Shown: in pieces, positions 37,749-51,909 of the stretch
Layout of the letters: each line of letters starts with the position of its first letter
Numbering within the stretch: position 1 is the stretch's first letter
From: Allium sativum
Lineage: Eukaryota > Streptophyta > Magnoliopsida > Asparagales > Amaryllidaceae
NCBI GenBank assembly: GCA_030737875.1
Contig: CM060909.1
Coordinates: forward strand, 394,453,065 to 394,517,064
Reading direction: 5' to 3'
Length of the DNA: 64,000 nt
Position numbers and translations under genes: made by a program
Notes under the pieces: generated by a model
Database searches by the model: none
Seen by the model: only the letters and a program-made list of their open reading frames with translations
What the model was told of the DNA's origin: nothing

Positions 37749-40700
37749 TGTAACAAACCGCTAATTTTGACATTTCAAATATAAATTAAATTAAGATATA
37801 ACGCTAAAACAAATATTTATATTTGTATTTTTCAGCATAAAATTTAGGATTTTATCTACTTTGAATCCAGCTTGAATTTGTTCTTTTCGTAAATTTTATT
37901 TTAACATGGACAATGTAGTTTAAACTAAATAGTTAACATTAGTATTCTTTTAAGGTTTAATATGAACATTATAGAAACAAGTAATATTACAATTATTCAA
38001 TTAATTTAAAATCTAATCCATTATAAGTTGAGGATTTGAAATCGAATTTATTGTAAAGGCTTGACTTCAAATGTAAAGTTTGAATTCTTATTTAAACAAT
38101 TAATTGGATTACTTCGATCAAATTGTTAAGTGTAAATTTATTCCAAACCGACAATAGTTGAAATACGGTTGATGTAAAAGAAATAAATTGTAAAATAAGA
38201 ATTCGCGCATCTTGCGTTAAAATTGAATTTAATTTATTTATGTTAAATTTATAACGTGCAGATGATGTGTCCAATACAGTCATGCTCCGTTCACTATGAT
38301 GATTTCGCAAATCTAATAGGTTAAATATTTCTAAATTAATCTTTCTAAAGTTCTAACGGTTTTGCATTGCCTAACCGTAGCGCGAATAGAACTAATAGCA
38401 TTGTTAGTACGTCTGTTGCGCCAATTGTTTGTATCATAACATATCAAACACATTAACGAAATAAAAGGAGAGAATTAATGGTGAACACAAATTTGAATTC
38501 AAGCCATGAAACGGTAGACAATACTCAGCCAATTTAACACTTGTCTTTCTACTGAATGAAATTTACAAGTGTCCTTCCTTCCTGTGAAATATTTCACGAC
38601 GTCGCTTTCTCTTCCTGAGTCATGCAAAACTCCTACAGTAAACAAAGATTTTGAAATCTTGTTCTGTCAGAAAAAACAAGATTTTGACACTGTAGCAGAT
38701 TTCGAAATCTTCTTCTGGCGGCATCCCCAACATTATAAAATTCGTGCTTTTCTTCCTCTCCGTTCAACAGAAACCACTTTCTTTACTTCACTGCGTCAAC
38801 CAAACATCAGTTAAGGGGAAAGCCTTCCTCTCTTTAATTACTTATGTTCGCCAGTAAACAAATCAAAGAATGAAGTCCCAAAATTTCGATTTCTTCCTAA
38901 CATCACATCTACAGGTCCCTTCGCTTGCGCCTTCTTCGTCTTCGCCACCAATTCATTCACCAAAGTTGGTCCAACCTCCCAGATGCGGCAGCTCTCTAGC
39001 GACGACGTCGCTTTTAGGGCAGACCGCTTCGAACCAGGCGTTGTCATCTTCGCAAAGAACCGCGATTTGAAATCCACGCAACCCGAGACCATCACCACCG
39101 TTCGACGCTTTAGATCCAACCCGTGACCCACTCCAAGGTGCCTTCACATGCTGAGCCAGCTCCTCCTTATGTTGCGCGAGCACTGTAGGTATTTTCCCTC
39201 CCATTCGATTTTTCCAATGAAGCCTCCTTACCCTTCACTGTCGGTCACCTCTGAGCCTCGAACCGCCTGCTTTAGAAACAGATCCGATGCTTGCTCCTCC
39301 TACCGAGCTGAACCGAGAAGTGAGAAGGAGAATCTTTGCTCAGAAATGTACATATCGAAATAAGCACTCTAGGTGGTCGAGCCAATGCCACGAAGACTAG
39401 TGGTGCAGACACGGAGCTCATTGTTTGAGCTGTGAGTTCTGTCATGTCTTGAGTTTAGGAATATCGTTCGATTTGAATCTAGTCAACCTTAGGTGGTGAG
39501 TTTTACCTTCATTATCAATTATACTCGCATGCATATCATTAAAGCGTTGATTTTTATTTCTGTTGTCCGGATTAACTATAGTGGTTCTCGATATATATAA
39601 AAGAGGCTTGGGTTCGTCGGTTGAATTTATGTCAAATTTTGCATTCATCTTCTAACCTCGAAAGGTGGGATTTTCTCACTCAAAGACTAATATTCTTATT
39701 AAGTGAATTCAAGATTTGAGATGTTTAATGAAATGTTAGGATGCTCTAGATTTGTTTGCTTCATGGTTGTGCACGTGCGACACACACTGTTATTACTATG
39801 ACACTATGGTTGTATGCTTAACATGCTATGATTACTTTCTTCAACATGCAAGTTCCTTTTTGATTAAAAACCATTACGAGTTGAAATGATACATACCCGA
39901 ACCCCTTGTGTATTTGAATCGATTTGGGATGCGGGTTGAAATGATATATACCCGGGATTCGAATATTTTAAAGAACGGATTGAAACGATAAATTCCGTAT
40001 CACTTGACCATAGGATAGAAATTTTATACGGACACCATGGTCAGTAAAATAAAGTATCAAAAAATATTTTATAAACTTTATGTAGAAATTTTAATGAAAT
40101 CCCTATATATCGTATAAAACGTTTCAAAGAAAATTTGGTTCAAATATTTACTTGCAAATTTTGTGAAATCCAATTTGTATCAAACAAGTTTTAAAGTGAT
40201 TTTTGCAAGATAACACCAAGTTTAATTTATTTGAATAAAATCCTTATAACTTGATGTTCATGTAATGAATTTAATGATTCTTGCAAAGGATTTACAAAGA
40301 TTTGATAAATTTTCCCCCTAAACTCATTTTGATATATGTTGGTTAATGAAGTTTTCGCCATGAAAATATAAGATTTTATCAAAATGAAAAGTATTTAAGT
40401 TCAAATGTAAAAGCATACGATTTTCTATGTTATGGTGAATATGAGTTTGGAATTTAATAAATCACATTTCTACTTACAACTAACGTTAAAGGTTGTTTGG
40501 GATTTGTTATATGTAATTGATGCATCGAATCCAAAGTAAACAATGGTTTGAAATCGTTTTAACCATGAAATATTGAAATTGAATCAAATAAGTGGGAATT
40601 TGTCTAAAGGTGAAATTTTGATGGGAAAAGAAATTCTGAGAAATGGATTTGGATTTGGATTAGATCAATATTATTTGAATAAAATTTAAATTTCATAAAA

Positions 40701-41273
40701 AGTAATTTTCCTTGTTACTTGATCTTGTAAATATTTTGATATAAAAATGGTCTGATCTCTTTACTATATGAATTTATTAATACTTTCCAACTCTATATAT
40801 ATATATGTATGTTAAACGTTACTTTCAGTTTAATTACATATATTTTTCCTACTATATATATACACCTTACTTTAAATTTAGTATACAAATACTTTCTAAC
40901 TATATATATGTTATACATTACTTTGAGCATACATATACTATTTTCAAAACATAACTTTTCTAAATGTATTTTATTAATTCGAAATAAAAATCGATGTCCA
41001 ATCCAGTCTAGTGAATCCAAAGGATGAAGTATAGGATTTTCAAGTCATAATAGTATTTCATGGAATTTGGAAGTTAAAACAATGGGGAATATTGGTTTTA
41101 TTATCGAACCAATGACAAATGATTTGTGTAATTGATTTTGGGGCAATACTTAAATAAATCGAGTTGCAATACTTGAAAATATCATTTCAAATTCAATGGC
41201 CACGGTGTAAAGAAAAAAAAAATGTAAGCATTCAGTTGTTAAAGAGACCGGAGTCGGTTAGTGGCATACTATC
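37749..41273 (+). repeat. 3' LTR of E1, left 3,525 bp
   Basis: Starts TGTAACAAACC and follows the 5' LTR to GTGGCATACTATC, where the 5' LTR reads GTGGCATACCCTC and F begins. C-rich leader 38890-39310 and GTGAGT at 39496-39501 are retained. Confidence 0.85.
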
Positions 41274-42389
41274 TGAAACACCCCACCCCCGTTAAGGTCA
41301 CTCACAAAGGGAATGCCTTAACTTTGGTGGAGGGTTATAGGTACAAGACACAGAAAAATTTACAAGACAGATAAATATAAGCAGCGAAAATCAAACATTT
41401 ACTGCATACGTAGTTCAATACAAAAGCATTATAGCAAATTGTCTTAAAATAACTTCCAAAACATTACACCATAATTTATGTCTTGATTATTTAATAAAGA
41501 AGCATAAACCATAAATAAAACTACATAAATCCCCAAGTGTAGTATCCAAAAGACATAGCCAAGGTAAGAGAGTCCCAATCATACATCTACTTCCTTGAAG
41601 CTTGCAGAGAGTCTGACTAAGCTGGAATATTCCCTCCCTGTGAACCTGGGGGGGGGGGGGGGGGAGAGAGAACGGAAGAAAAGAGGATGAAAGAAAACGG
41701 GTCAGACAATAAGTCTGGTAAGTTCAGTGATTACTAGTATTTAAACAAGGAAAGGGATCATGACAGTAATAACAGAACATATGACAATACCCTAATATAA
41801 GATAAGAGGAACAAGTGATCGCACCCATTACTATAGTCTCTGCACCTACCAACTATTGGTTCAACTAACCCCACGTGTTCATAACAAACGATCCCCTTAA
41901 TGATCGGCTCCTACTCGCATGCATTCATATCCTGTGTCATTCAGCCCCGCTTGACTATAGCTACCTGTGCGGGTCCCACCATGGGGTGTATCAGTCCCTC
42001 TGGTGGCAACCCGACACGATTCAAGATGCACAGTGTATACTACTAATGCCCAGTGTCTGCTTTTTCCACTCCAGAGTACGTGCACGCCCATACTCCGTCG
42101 GAACCTACACTGGAGCACCAACCGCCGACGTTTTTGACCGCTTATAATCAGCCCAGTAATCGTGCCCCACCCTGCCTAGTTTCAGGATAACATGATACAT
42201 CTATATGGGTTACTGCTGAAATGGGTCCCCATTACTAGGGTTTTCTAATCAATATGTTTATTTGGTTAAGTGTCCAAGTTTACCTTACCCCACCCATCTG
42301 TTTAGTAAACATGTTGAATCGGTTAAGTGTTTCCCGAATTGACTTAACCCTACCAATCCAGACTTAGCTTTAATTTGTTCATTAAAGCA

Positions 42390-42597
42390 CCAACCACTCA
42401 CATTAGACAGGTCTTGTTGTGGTCACTGGATATACCGGTCGGTTCCGGGTAGATTTACACCACAACTCAGTCTAACCTCGGGTTCTTTTTGGGCTTGATG
42501 CACCAACCACCCACATTAGACAGGTCTTGTTGTGGTCACTGGATATGTCGATCGGTTCCGGGCAGATTTACACCACAACTCAGTCTAACCTCGGGTT
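42390..42597 (-). repeat. Conserved LTR module in F, two tandem copies
   Basis: 42390-42482 and 42502-42597 share CCAACCAC(T/C)CACATTAGA, GTGGTCACTGGATAT, GGTTCCGGG and CTCAGTCTAACCTCGGGTT. They are more alike to each other than to the copies in A or E4. Confidence 0.85.
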
Positions 42598-43023
42598 AGA
42601 CATATTCGTCTTTTCTAAATTCACATATTTTCTATATATGTCTAATTTCTTTATGTAAATTAATTTTAATTTAATCATGCCATAATTATCCTTTGATTAT
42701 GCTCATAATGAATGGTATATCAAATATACCATTTTATGAACAAATCTATGCCATGAAATTTTCATATTTTCCCATCGCTACCCCCGTGAAACGTACGCAT
42801 GAATCACATAAAATGTTGGGCTAGTAAATTAGCCCAAACCCATAAACAAAAAAAGGGTAATAAACAAGGGACATGAAACAAACATAAAATAGCATACATT
42901 TAACTTATCGTGTGTAACTTGGCATAGATGTATCATTAACTTAATTAAACGGGTAAAGGTGAACTTGTGACTAAGTTGGGTCTAATTGTCATGTGAACTT
43001 GATAAAGGTCTAGCATGGAGGTT

Positions 43024-43215
43024 TAACATATAAACACAATTTTAAACCACAACCTAGCATATTAACTTATGTATGTCAATGCATAAGAAAGCTACTATAA
43101 ACATATTTAAATCACAACTTAGCATATTAACTTATGTGTGTTAAACATAAGAGAACTATTATAAACATATTCGAATCACAACTTAGCATGATAACTTATG
43201 TGTGTTAAACATAAG
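43024..43215 (-). repeat. About 65-bp tandem repeat, three units, in F
   Basis: Units carry ATAAACATATT(T/C), AATCACAACTTAGCAT and TTAACTTATGTGTGTTAA. Confidence 0.8.
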
Positions 43216-43840
43216 AGAGCTACAAATCAAATCTTGCAACATAAATTGATTCAACTTAACATGGATCTAAATATACATGAGTGTTGATCTAACATATAAG
43301 CATGTGTTTTAGATCATAAACTTGCATGTAACCACCAAATTATAACATGACATGTTACACCATTCAGTTGGCATAATAAATCCAATACCCAATCATAGTA
43401 GATTCCAATAACATACAATATGGTATGTTCATCGTCACAAACATATAGGCATGACCAATCGCAATGGTAGTTTGAGAATCAAACTTTATTTATCTTATAC
43501 ATAGGCATCATTCTATATTCGAATTACAACATGTCATGATTTCAATTAGAAGAATGTTTAAATCTACGTAATAACCAACTTACAAACTAAAAAGGAATTC
43601 TTGATTTCTGAAATCTGAATTCTGAAATTGGTAAGCTCGCCTTTGATGTAGATCGTTGAATTTGATTACTTTAATTTGATTTTGATTCAGGTTTTTATCT
43701 TGTCTTTGAATTGGTGACGGCTACTCCAAGTTCTCTATTGACGTCATGATAGTTCCAGGATTATTTTTGTGTGATTTTTAGGTTTGAGCATTGGGTTGTT
43801 TATATAGAATTTCAAAGTCGTCGGGTCATCCTAGGATTAA

Positions 43841-44943
43841 TGTAACGACCCGCATTTGTCAGCGGTATAATTAATTTATTTAACTATTTAAATAGTGAAT
43901 TAGAGATTTAAATGGTCGGTTAATTAAATAATATTGAATATTTAATTAAAATAAATAATAGAATAATATATTTAATTGACAATATAATGTGAAGTGGACA
44001 ATTTAAAATATTTAATTCAGCTTAGAATTGAATTAGAATAATGAATATATTTAAATGACGACAGTTTGAACGTATAATTGTATTATAAATATAATCGAGC
44101 TTGAAATGGCGCGGTGGTTCGTAATTTGGCGATTCGAACTTCAACTGGATATACAAGGTCCGTTTCAAATCGGATTTCTGTGAAACAAGAAACGTCAGGA
44201 GCTGGTGAAGTATATATTTCTAGTGGAAGAGAAAAATCGGGATTCCGTCATGTAGATTTTGATTTGTGTCCATTTTAAAATAATCACTATAGAATCGTTT
44301 ATCGACCGTAACGGTATATTCGATATAACTAGATACCGGTTTCAAATTTAGACTAGGTTCTTTTGAGACATAGTGATAATTTAATTTTTAGAATTTTACT
44401 GTAATTTTTATTTCGTAAAATAAGCACTTTTTATTTTGGAGTATTTTACACCCTATATCAACATTTCGGGGTTTCACAGAATAAGTTAACGGACCTATAT
44501 TATTATATTTTTGGAATCGTGACACCGAGCTCGACACGACTGTATTTTTATTTTTGTCGATGGTCGTCCTTAGATGAACATAATTTCATGTAAAGTGGTA
44601 CCCTAAAATCTAACTTAAAAGCAAATATATGTGCGAGGCAGAGTGATACATATGTTGCATACGTGTGACATGTTGGAATCGCTCAATGTGTATGTCTGTA
44701 CTGATGCCATGTCTTAAGGATCCTACCCAATAAATACATGACTGAAGCCGCCTCCTCCATTGTTGCGTTGCTTCATTATGAAACCAACATATGTAAACAT
44801 GTCCATTCTTTTCATTTCTTCCGCTCTTTGTTTCTCCCCATTTTCTAAAGAGGAAAGGATCGGTTGAAGGGGAAAAAGCAAGGACTGACGTGAGCAAGTA
44901 CTGATGTTTTAGCGGAAGAAAGTAGGGGTCGAAAGGGAAGAAA
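43841..44943 (+). repeat. LTR G, 5' 1.1 kb, cut by E3
   Basis: Starts TGTAACGACCCGC, target duplication on the left would be ATTAA (43836-43840). It has GGCGCGGTGGTTCGTAATTTG near 44108, a motif shared with S and E3. E3 begins at 44944. Confidence 0.7.
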
Positions 44944-47900
44944 TGTAACGACCCGAAATCCCCATAACGGGAAATCACGGATTGAGTTGAGAACAACACA
45001 CATCGGAACACAAACAGAAGAACATTTCATTGTATATTACAACAATTCCATCAGAATACAAGAATATACAGAGTATGAATAAATATTACACAGAAAATAT
45101 CAGAGATTACAATAAATTGAATAGTAGCGGAAAAATAATACAATACACAACTAGAAGTAATACACGGATACAGAGCTTTCCGAGTATCGTTCCAGCTGTA
45201 AACCAGGATCCTGTGAATATATATCTGCAAAACCAAAACTATTAGCTGCCCGTGTGGAAAATAGGGGCACCCAGAGTTTAGGTTAAAACAATAAACTCCA
45301 GGTCAGTTATGTGACTGGTGTGAGAACTAAAACAGTTATTAATCTTTATTTTTAAAGATAGGTAAATCAAGGGACCACGCCGTATAATATGGAACGGGTT
45401 TCCTCCCGAGAACCCCAGTGCATAAAACAACAACGCAATGCTAAATAAAGAAGAATGAAGCTATTATAAGACCCAGGTCCCATCACACAATGCAACGCAA
45501 GCCGGAGGATAGGGTTTTACCTTGTAATAGCCAAAGAATGCTTGATATGCTAAATTTCATCTTTTATTATTACTATATGTGTATAGTGTCAAAACAATTT
45601 CAATCATAAATATCAATCATAGACGGCATGGTTATCATATATCATGTCGCCATACTAGGCTCTACAATCAAAACCGCAAAGTCACGTATTGAAAGTTGGA
45701 TTTCCATCTGTGAACCGAGGCAAAAGATAGTCCTCTACCGATTCGAGACTGTCTAGCTCGAGTCTCAGGATCAGAGCTCGAGTGATCCTTGGATCGTCAG
45801 GGCCGGTCCACCGATGTGGATTAAAATGCCTGAACACTGCGTTTCCCCGCCCTTTGGGGCGTAAATGAGCCAAATGACTCCATCGGCTCCATACAGTCAC
45901 CGATATATCCGAGGCGCCTCGTAACAGCAACAACCACATATATCAAACTCGTCAGGGCATGTAAAACCACTGACGCTACTTCTAGCTAGAAGGAAACGCA
46001 TGCCCTCCCCGAGGTCCTCTCCCGTTTCTTGTCGACTACCGGGGTGTGAGGCTCGCGAATCAACGCTACACAAAGTTATGTCACACAGACCGTGCTTTGA
46101 TCATCACCCACAAGACTTTGCTTTTCAACAGAAGCCTTGATCATTTGCCACTTAGGCATGCCACACAGGGAATTCACTCCATGTGTTTGATATCCATCAA
46201 TATATAACCCCTGAGCTCGTACGTCTCAGAGAAGGGCGTTAAGCAAGAGAATAAATTCTCCGCTGCCAAACAAATATATATTTAATAGAAATCAATCACA
46301 CAAAATAAAATCCAATGTCAGACACACAGTCCATTTACAAGTTCGTTCTGGGTCTAAACGAAACCGGAGGCACCTAGTACCCCGCATATCCATCGATCTC
46401 CAAGTACGTCTGGACGATCACTAACTGATTCCCTCCTCATGGGTGTGCGGCCCAATCAAGATCATCGGTAATCAACCAAATGACGTGAAGACCTCCGGTC
46501 TTCGACCTCCGTCTTCATCCTCGATAGCACGTCGAATCAGTTATTCAGAATGGGATAAACCCGGTCTTTCTGAATAACTCGCGTATATAATAAATAAGTG
46601 TTACACAAACACAACATACGCCTCATTCCAATTCAGAATATTCTTTTATTCAAATATTCTTATACTTTGGGAAAGGTTCCCATTAATTTTATCAAAGATA
46701 AATTCTTTAAATTTATTCTTTAATCTCCTTTGAATATCACTTCAAACTAGTCGGAATTAGCGAACCACACCGAAGTAATCATTTATTTTAATTTCCCAAT
46801 CCCAACCTATTCATCCCATGAAGTAAAACTGGTAGTACTTCATATCTAACACCACGGTGTTATCGGTAAATTCAATTACCATTTCACGTTCAAATCTAAT
46901 TAAAGATTTAACTATCGCCTGGAGCAAAACTGGTGATACTCCATTCTCGATTATTTCAATCTAATTAAAGATTCATTAAAACTCCACTTAGTTTTAAATC
47001 TTCCCGATAATCACTATCAATGATTATTTAACTTGGGAAGTCACATCCTGTCTTTAACTGGGTTAAAGAACCAATGTCAATTAAAACACGGTTCACTATA
47101 AACCCAAAATCACATTCCATTAATTATCGGTTAAAGAACTAGTGTTATTTAAAACACCATTCACGATAAACCCAAAAATCAATTCAAATTCAACTCCAAT
47201 TAAATACCATTTAATTGGTACACTTCATTAAATCTAAATAAAAAGATTTAATCTTTTTCTCAACTGGGTTTAAGAACAGTGTTAATGAAGACACCATTCA
47301 TGACAAACCCAAATCACATTTGATATTAAATACAAGGCTCTGAATAAAAAATATATCGGCTTATATTCAATATCAAATTCTACGACCAACAAATATCCTA
47401 TTGGAAATAACGACATAAATATATCTTTCAAATTTCGATAACAATATCTGTATAATCACGAAATCCAACATCGAAATATTCCAAAGACAATTTCGATTCA
47501 AATCCATTCCAATTCAATTATTGGAAATTCTGGTTACTTTTAAAACCCTTTCAAATCCAATTTATTTATTTAAAAATAAATAAATTATTATTCTAGTTCA
47601 AAACTAGTTCATTTCGATAAAAATCTATTTTTATCTTTTTAAATTTGGAATTTTTCATCCCAATTCTTCACAAATCATTTCTTATGATTTTACACAAATT
47701 ACTACTATTTTTAATAATTTTATCAAGGCTCGTACAGTCGATTTCCATCAACGGCCATCGAACTGCACTTACATCGACCTTTTCCAAATTTGATTTGGAC
47801 ATAATTCCAAATCCAACCGTTAGATTTCTAATTTCTAATATTCGTTAGAAAGCTCTTTTCGATACGAACCCAACGGTTTCGGTTTTAGGAGAATCCGACG

Positions 47901-48244
47901 GTTGGATCTCCCGCAACGTCAATTCAAAGTCAATGGTCGAAATTCGCGAACTGCCGCAGCGCGGCGCGTTCTATTCAGGCCATTATATATATATATTCTA
48001 TATATTTCGTCGATTTTCTTTCAAAACGTATTTTATAAATCGTTTTAAATTCGTTTTCAATACTATTTCAACTTCATATTCAATTTCTAGTCAAAATTGA
48101 ATATTCAATATCATTAATCCATAAATGATATATTTTCAAAACGTTAAATTTTGAAGTCTCTTTCTTTTCCATATTCATTATAAAAATGAATAAAATCGAT
48201 ATAAATATCGTTCACATCAAAATGGCGTCAATCTAATTAACACG

Positions 48245-48447
48245 GCTTTTATTCAACACATGAATGTTTATTCTATTCAACACAAGAATATTTATTTTAT
48301 TCAACACATGAATTTTCATTCTATTCAACACATGAATATTTATTTTATTCAACGCATGAATTTTCATTCTATTCAACACATGAATATATTTTCTATTTTC
48401 TACTCAATACATGAATTTATTCTATTCAACACATGAATATATTTTCT
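48245..48447 (-). repeat. About 24-bp tandem repeat (TTCAACACATGAAT)
   Basis: Eight or nine imperfect units of TATTCAACACATGAATWTT in the E3 LTR. Confidence 0.9.
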
Positions 48448-49129
48448 ATATTGGAATGATGCACAATCAATTACCATATAATGTTAATTATATGGATTTT
48501 CTACAACACATGTATATAATAGCAACGATAAATAATCAACCATCATCCAGAGTGCACCACACAACTGCATAAGCATTAAATATAAATAATTAACGCTTAC
48601 ACAGTATGTCAAACAATCGATTGACATACGACTAAACAATCGGGATTAGTGTACGTCAAATCTCATCCCAATACCCGTGTGGGGTTTCAAATCAACAAAC
48701 ACAGATTTTTATTTGTGCAGTTGGGTGATGTGTAAAATTTATCATCCCAATCAATATCAGTCAAATCAGTGTATATAAACAAATCATCCGATTTGTTTAT
48801 AAATTTTTATTTTATACACACGTTAAAAATTATATTTTTAACTATAAAATATTTTCCACTATAAAATATTTTATTTCATTCCACATCACACAATCAAATT
48901 TCATAACACAGCAATCAAACAAACAAGTCATCCATGGTCTGTGGACGACGGGTGTCGGGTGCTACTAAACACCGTCTGCATCCTAGTATATATTTCAACT
49001 AGAAAACAAATTAAAAGTGAGGAGTTCTCACCGACTAGCTAAACCAATACACCACGACTCTTCATATGTAGGAAATCTTCGCCCCTCGCCTTTTGTCACT
49101 TTCGTCGTCCGTGTTCACTACATATATAA

Positions 49130-49600
49130 AAATCACATTTTCATATTCTCTATTATATAAAAATCATATTTTTATAACTACGCTATATGGATAAAATTTC
49201 TATTTTTATACCGCTACTGTATAGATAAAAATTCTATTTTTTTACGGCGCTCATATAATAAAGATCAAATCTTTACTATCTATATAATATAAAAATCGTA
49301 TTTTTATATTCTCTATCTCATAAAAATAATATAAAAATCATATTTTTATTCTTTCTATAATATAAAAATCATATTTTTATTCTTTACTTCATATATAAAT
49401 TATATTTTTATTCTCTACTTCACATACAAATTATATTTTCAATCCGCTACTATATAAAGATCGAATTTTTTTTATTTCACTTCATATATAAAAATTCCGC
49501 CTTTCTACATATAAAAACATCGCCCTTTTCTATGATAAAAATATCATCTTTTACTATGATAAAAATCTTATCTTTAATTATATTAAAAATCTTAGCTTAT
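49130..49600 (-). repeat. AT-rich palindromic repeats (ATAAAAATCATATTTTTAT)
   Basis: About a dozen copies of ATATAAAAATCATATTTTTA-like units separated by CTCTACT spacers. Each is nearly self-complementary. Confidence 0.8.
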
Positions 49601-49689
49601 ATAATTTAAAAAAACAATTCTAACTTCAGTTTTAAAATCTTGTTATTTTCAGTTTAAAATTAAATAAAATTGAGTAAGGAAAAAGGGGA

Positions 49690-49945
49690 AAGAAAACTCA
49701 CTGATACGCGAGTGAAAGGGGTCGGAGCTGCTGTCGAGACATGGGGGTCTGTTGCGGGAGTCGGCGCCGGAGTTTGGTGGTCTTCCGGCTATGGGTGGCG
49801 GGTCCGTTCAGGGGGAGGAGGTTTGGAGGAGAGAGAGCGCGATAGGGGGGAGATCGCGGAGGAGGGAGGAATCGAAGGGGAGGTGGCGGCGAAGGAGGGG
49901 GCCCCTTGCGCTGGCGGCGGTATGGGGGGGGGGGCGATCTCAACT
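49690..49945 (-). other. GC-rich leader segment of E3 LTR
   Basis: A local GC island in AT-rich DNA. It lies on the transcribed (minus) strand as a C-rich leader between the TATA region and GTGAGT, and includes 11 C in a row (plus-strand G run 49924-49934). Equivalent C-rich leaders exist in E1, E2 and I. Confidence 0.6.
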
Positions 49946-50906
49946 TCATCTTTTTTTTCTTCTGATTTATAATGAAGAGAGAGAGAGGAGGCTAGGAAGT
50001 TATATAATTTTATATAATTTATTTATTTTATAATTCCAAAAAGCAACTTTAAATTTCGATCTCCAAACGAGACCCACCGCCTGTCATCCCTAGCTAATTA
50101 CCCCCTTTCTGAACACAATGAGATATGTATCGTAAGCTGATTCGATCCTTTCGATCAGTTTCCGTCAAAATCAAAATATAAATCTATATATTGATTTTAA
50201 ACGCACATTTCAATTTACCGGGGACACACACGGACTCTAAAAATTCCCGAAAAATATTTTCTAGCTTCGAATTGACGATACGACCCTAACAAAACTAATT
50301 TCATCGAATTCTGAGACCCTTTGAAAAATGGCCATTTTCCAGTCGATTAAAAATCAACTGAAACTGGTCAAACGCGTTTTACTTCGCCACGCTCACATAT
50401 TGATTTCAAAACTTACGAATTTTGGAATCTAGAAATAACTTGACATCACGGATCCAACAAAAGTGGTTTCGTCGAAAACCGAGGTCGTTTGCAAAATTTC
50501 CATTTTAAAGGTCCAGAATTCCATAGTGACTATTCTGAATTTCCAACTGGACATAACTTTTGATTCCCGCTATGAAATTTCAATTTTTCGGATTCATTGG
50601 AAATATATTCTCAAATAGATTCAAATATTTTTAGTTTCGCTAAAATCCGGTTTTTTTGAACCTGGTACATTCATTTGAAGTTTGAAATCGAATTATCGAA
50701 CTACCGCGCCATTTTCAATTCCTTTTATAATTATAAATAATTATTTACATTCTAACGACGATTCAGATAAATATATACATTCTAATTCTATTCAAAATAA
50801 ATTTCTCGTCGTCATTATTCAAAATAATTCATTTTAAATATTCCGAATTCATTAAAATTGCCAAAATAAAAATTTTAAATTGGCTCAGAATTTCCAGGTT
50901 ATTACA

Positions 50907-50919
50907 GTCTCCCCCACTT
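50907..50919 (-). other. Polypurine tract of E3
   Basis: AAGTGGGGGAGAC on the minus strand, preceded by TTCGGGGACGAAAAGTTTT. Confidence 0.85.
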
Positions 50920-51895
50920 AAAACTTTTCGTCCCCGAAAAGGAACGAAGCCGAAAGTTGTTTAACTAATCAACTCAACTTTCACTATTTTCATTACGGCT
51001 TTAGTTCTTCAACTTTTCAGTTTCTAAGAACTTTTCAAATTTTTCAAAAATTTGGCTAACACCCTAAATTTTCGAAAAATTTCGCCACTTCCATGGCCCT
51101 CATCAATCCAAAAAGAAAAAGAAACAGCCAAGCGACTAGCCAATCGGCTCATAAAATCATCCAAATTGAATAAATTTGTAAACATGTACCTATTTGTCGG
51201 GCAAACAATTTTATTCTTCTGCTCTAGCCTCCTTGCTATGACCTGTTCAATGTAAGTACATGTATATGCATGCAATTTCAAACAATTTTCAATTCAGTCC
51301 AACATTTGATATAATTTGGCTAAAGGTTCAACATTTAATTAATTAAAACAGTAATCAAACAACACAACCATCAATCAATTAGTTGATTAACGTTTCAAAT
51401 TCATAACTTTGATATATAGTCAAAAATCACATTTTTGATGCCAAATCACAACAATAGGCCCTATCTAATTTTGGTTCTTACACCAGTCAATTGGAATCAT
51501 ATAGAAATCCCACTTTCGTCACTCGAAAATAAATACTGGTGATGGTATACTTCATCATCAGGACCATGTCCGGGCGACTAGAGTGTGATTCTACATCTAC
51601 CCAATATATTAAAACTTCGAATACACGCAGATCAGACGTATACGCAAAATCTTTATATACTGGATAGTCCAAATCAATATAAATAAATATTCAAATACGA
51701 ATAATTGAATTAAATTTTCAAAACAAAGCTTGTTTTCAATTTTATTTTTCAAAACAACACTCTTTACACTCGTTCTAGTATACTACTAATCCTATCTCTA
51801 ACGAGTCATTTCTATTGGATATTACTAATTCAATTTCTGATGAATCCTTTCGTTTGGTTCTAACGTGTCTTGTTCTCCGAGCTCTGTAAACCAAA
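50920..51895 (-). mobile_element. E3 internal region, non-coding
   Basis: About 1 kb between PBS and PPT. No ORF of a recognisable kind. The PPT-proximal part has GTGGCGAAATTTTTCG and TTTAGGGTGTTAGCC on the minus strand, matching the 3' end of E1's internal region. Confidence 0.75.
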
Positions 51896-51907
51896 GCTCT
51901 GATACCA
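51896..51907 (-). other. Primer-binding site of E3 (initiator tRNA-Met)
   Basis: TGGTATCAGAGC on the minus strand, followed by TTTGG, with a 2-base spacer to the LTR. Confidence 0.92.
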
Positions 51908-51909
51908 AA

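Larger units (their letters stand above)
28635..41273 (+). mobile_element. Element E1: LTR retrotransposon without coding capacity, 3' LTR cut
   Basis: Structure: 5' LTR 28635-33291, PBS 33295-33306, internal 33292-37748, PPT 37735-37748, 3' LTR from 37749, interrupted at 41274 by F. The two LTRs align along their visible common length with about 7% differences in the first 170 bp by eye. The internal region has no gag, protease, reverse transcriptase or integrase motif. The left flank ATTTC (28630-28634) should recur beyond the window if the insertion was simple. Confidence 0.85.
41274..43840 (-). repeat. LTR F (minus strand), cut by G
   Basis: Its plus-strand left end TGAAACACCCCACCCCCG resembles LTR A and H with one change in the terminal TGTAAC. 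It shares with LTR A the GGTCACTCACAAAG start, a GGGTGTATCA(C/G)TCCC segment and the conserved module. No PBS is seen at the left, since E1 sequence adjoins directly; this is therefore the end of a 3' LTR or of a solo LTR. A run of 17 G lies at 41648-41664. G interrupts it after CCTAGGATTAA. Confidence 0.75.
44944..50906 (-). repeat. 3' LTR of E3 (5,963 bp)
   Basis: Plus-strand ends TGTAACGACCCG and CCAGGTTATTACA. In transcription order: a TCGAACTACCGCGCC motif (50715), TATATAA candidates (50001-50020), a G-rich (plus) leader (49690-49945), GTGAGT (49701-49696), two tandem-repeat blocks, a second GCGCTGCGGCAGTTCG motif near 47960, and a U5-like end. The 83-100 codon ORFs at 49670-50033 follow the biased leader and show no domain. 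Confidence 0.85.

Noticed and set aside
41648..41664. Run of 17 G as a quadruplex or origin signal
   Set aside because: The place is a homopolymer-prone G tract in LTR F (short in A, C tract in E4), so slippage explains it.
48245..48447. Regular repeats resembling a CRISPR array
   Set aside because: Units are contiguous and imperfect without unique spacers, inside a plant LTR.
49670..50033. Gly/Arg-rich ORFs of 83-100 codons on both strands
   Set aside because: They arise from the strongly biased GC-rich leader of the E3 LTR. Three overlapping frames are open at once.
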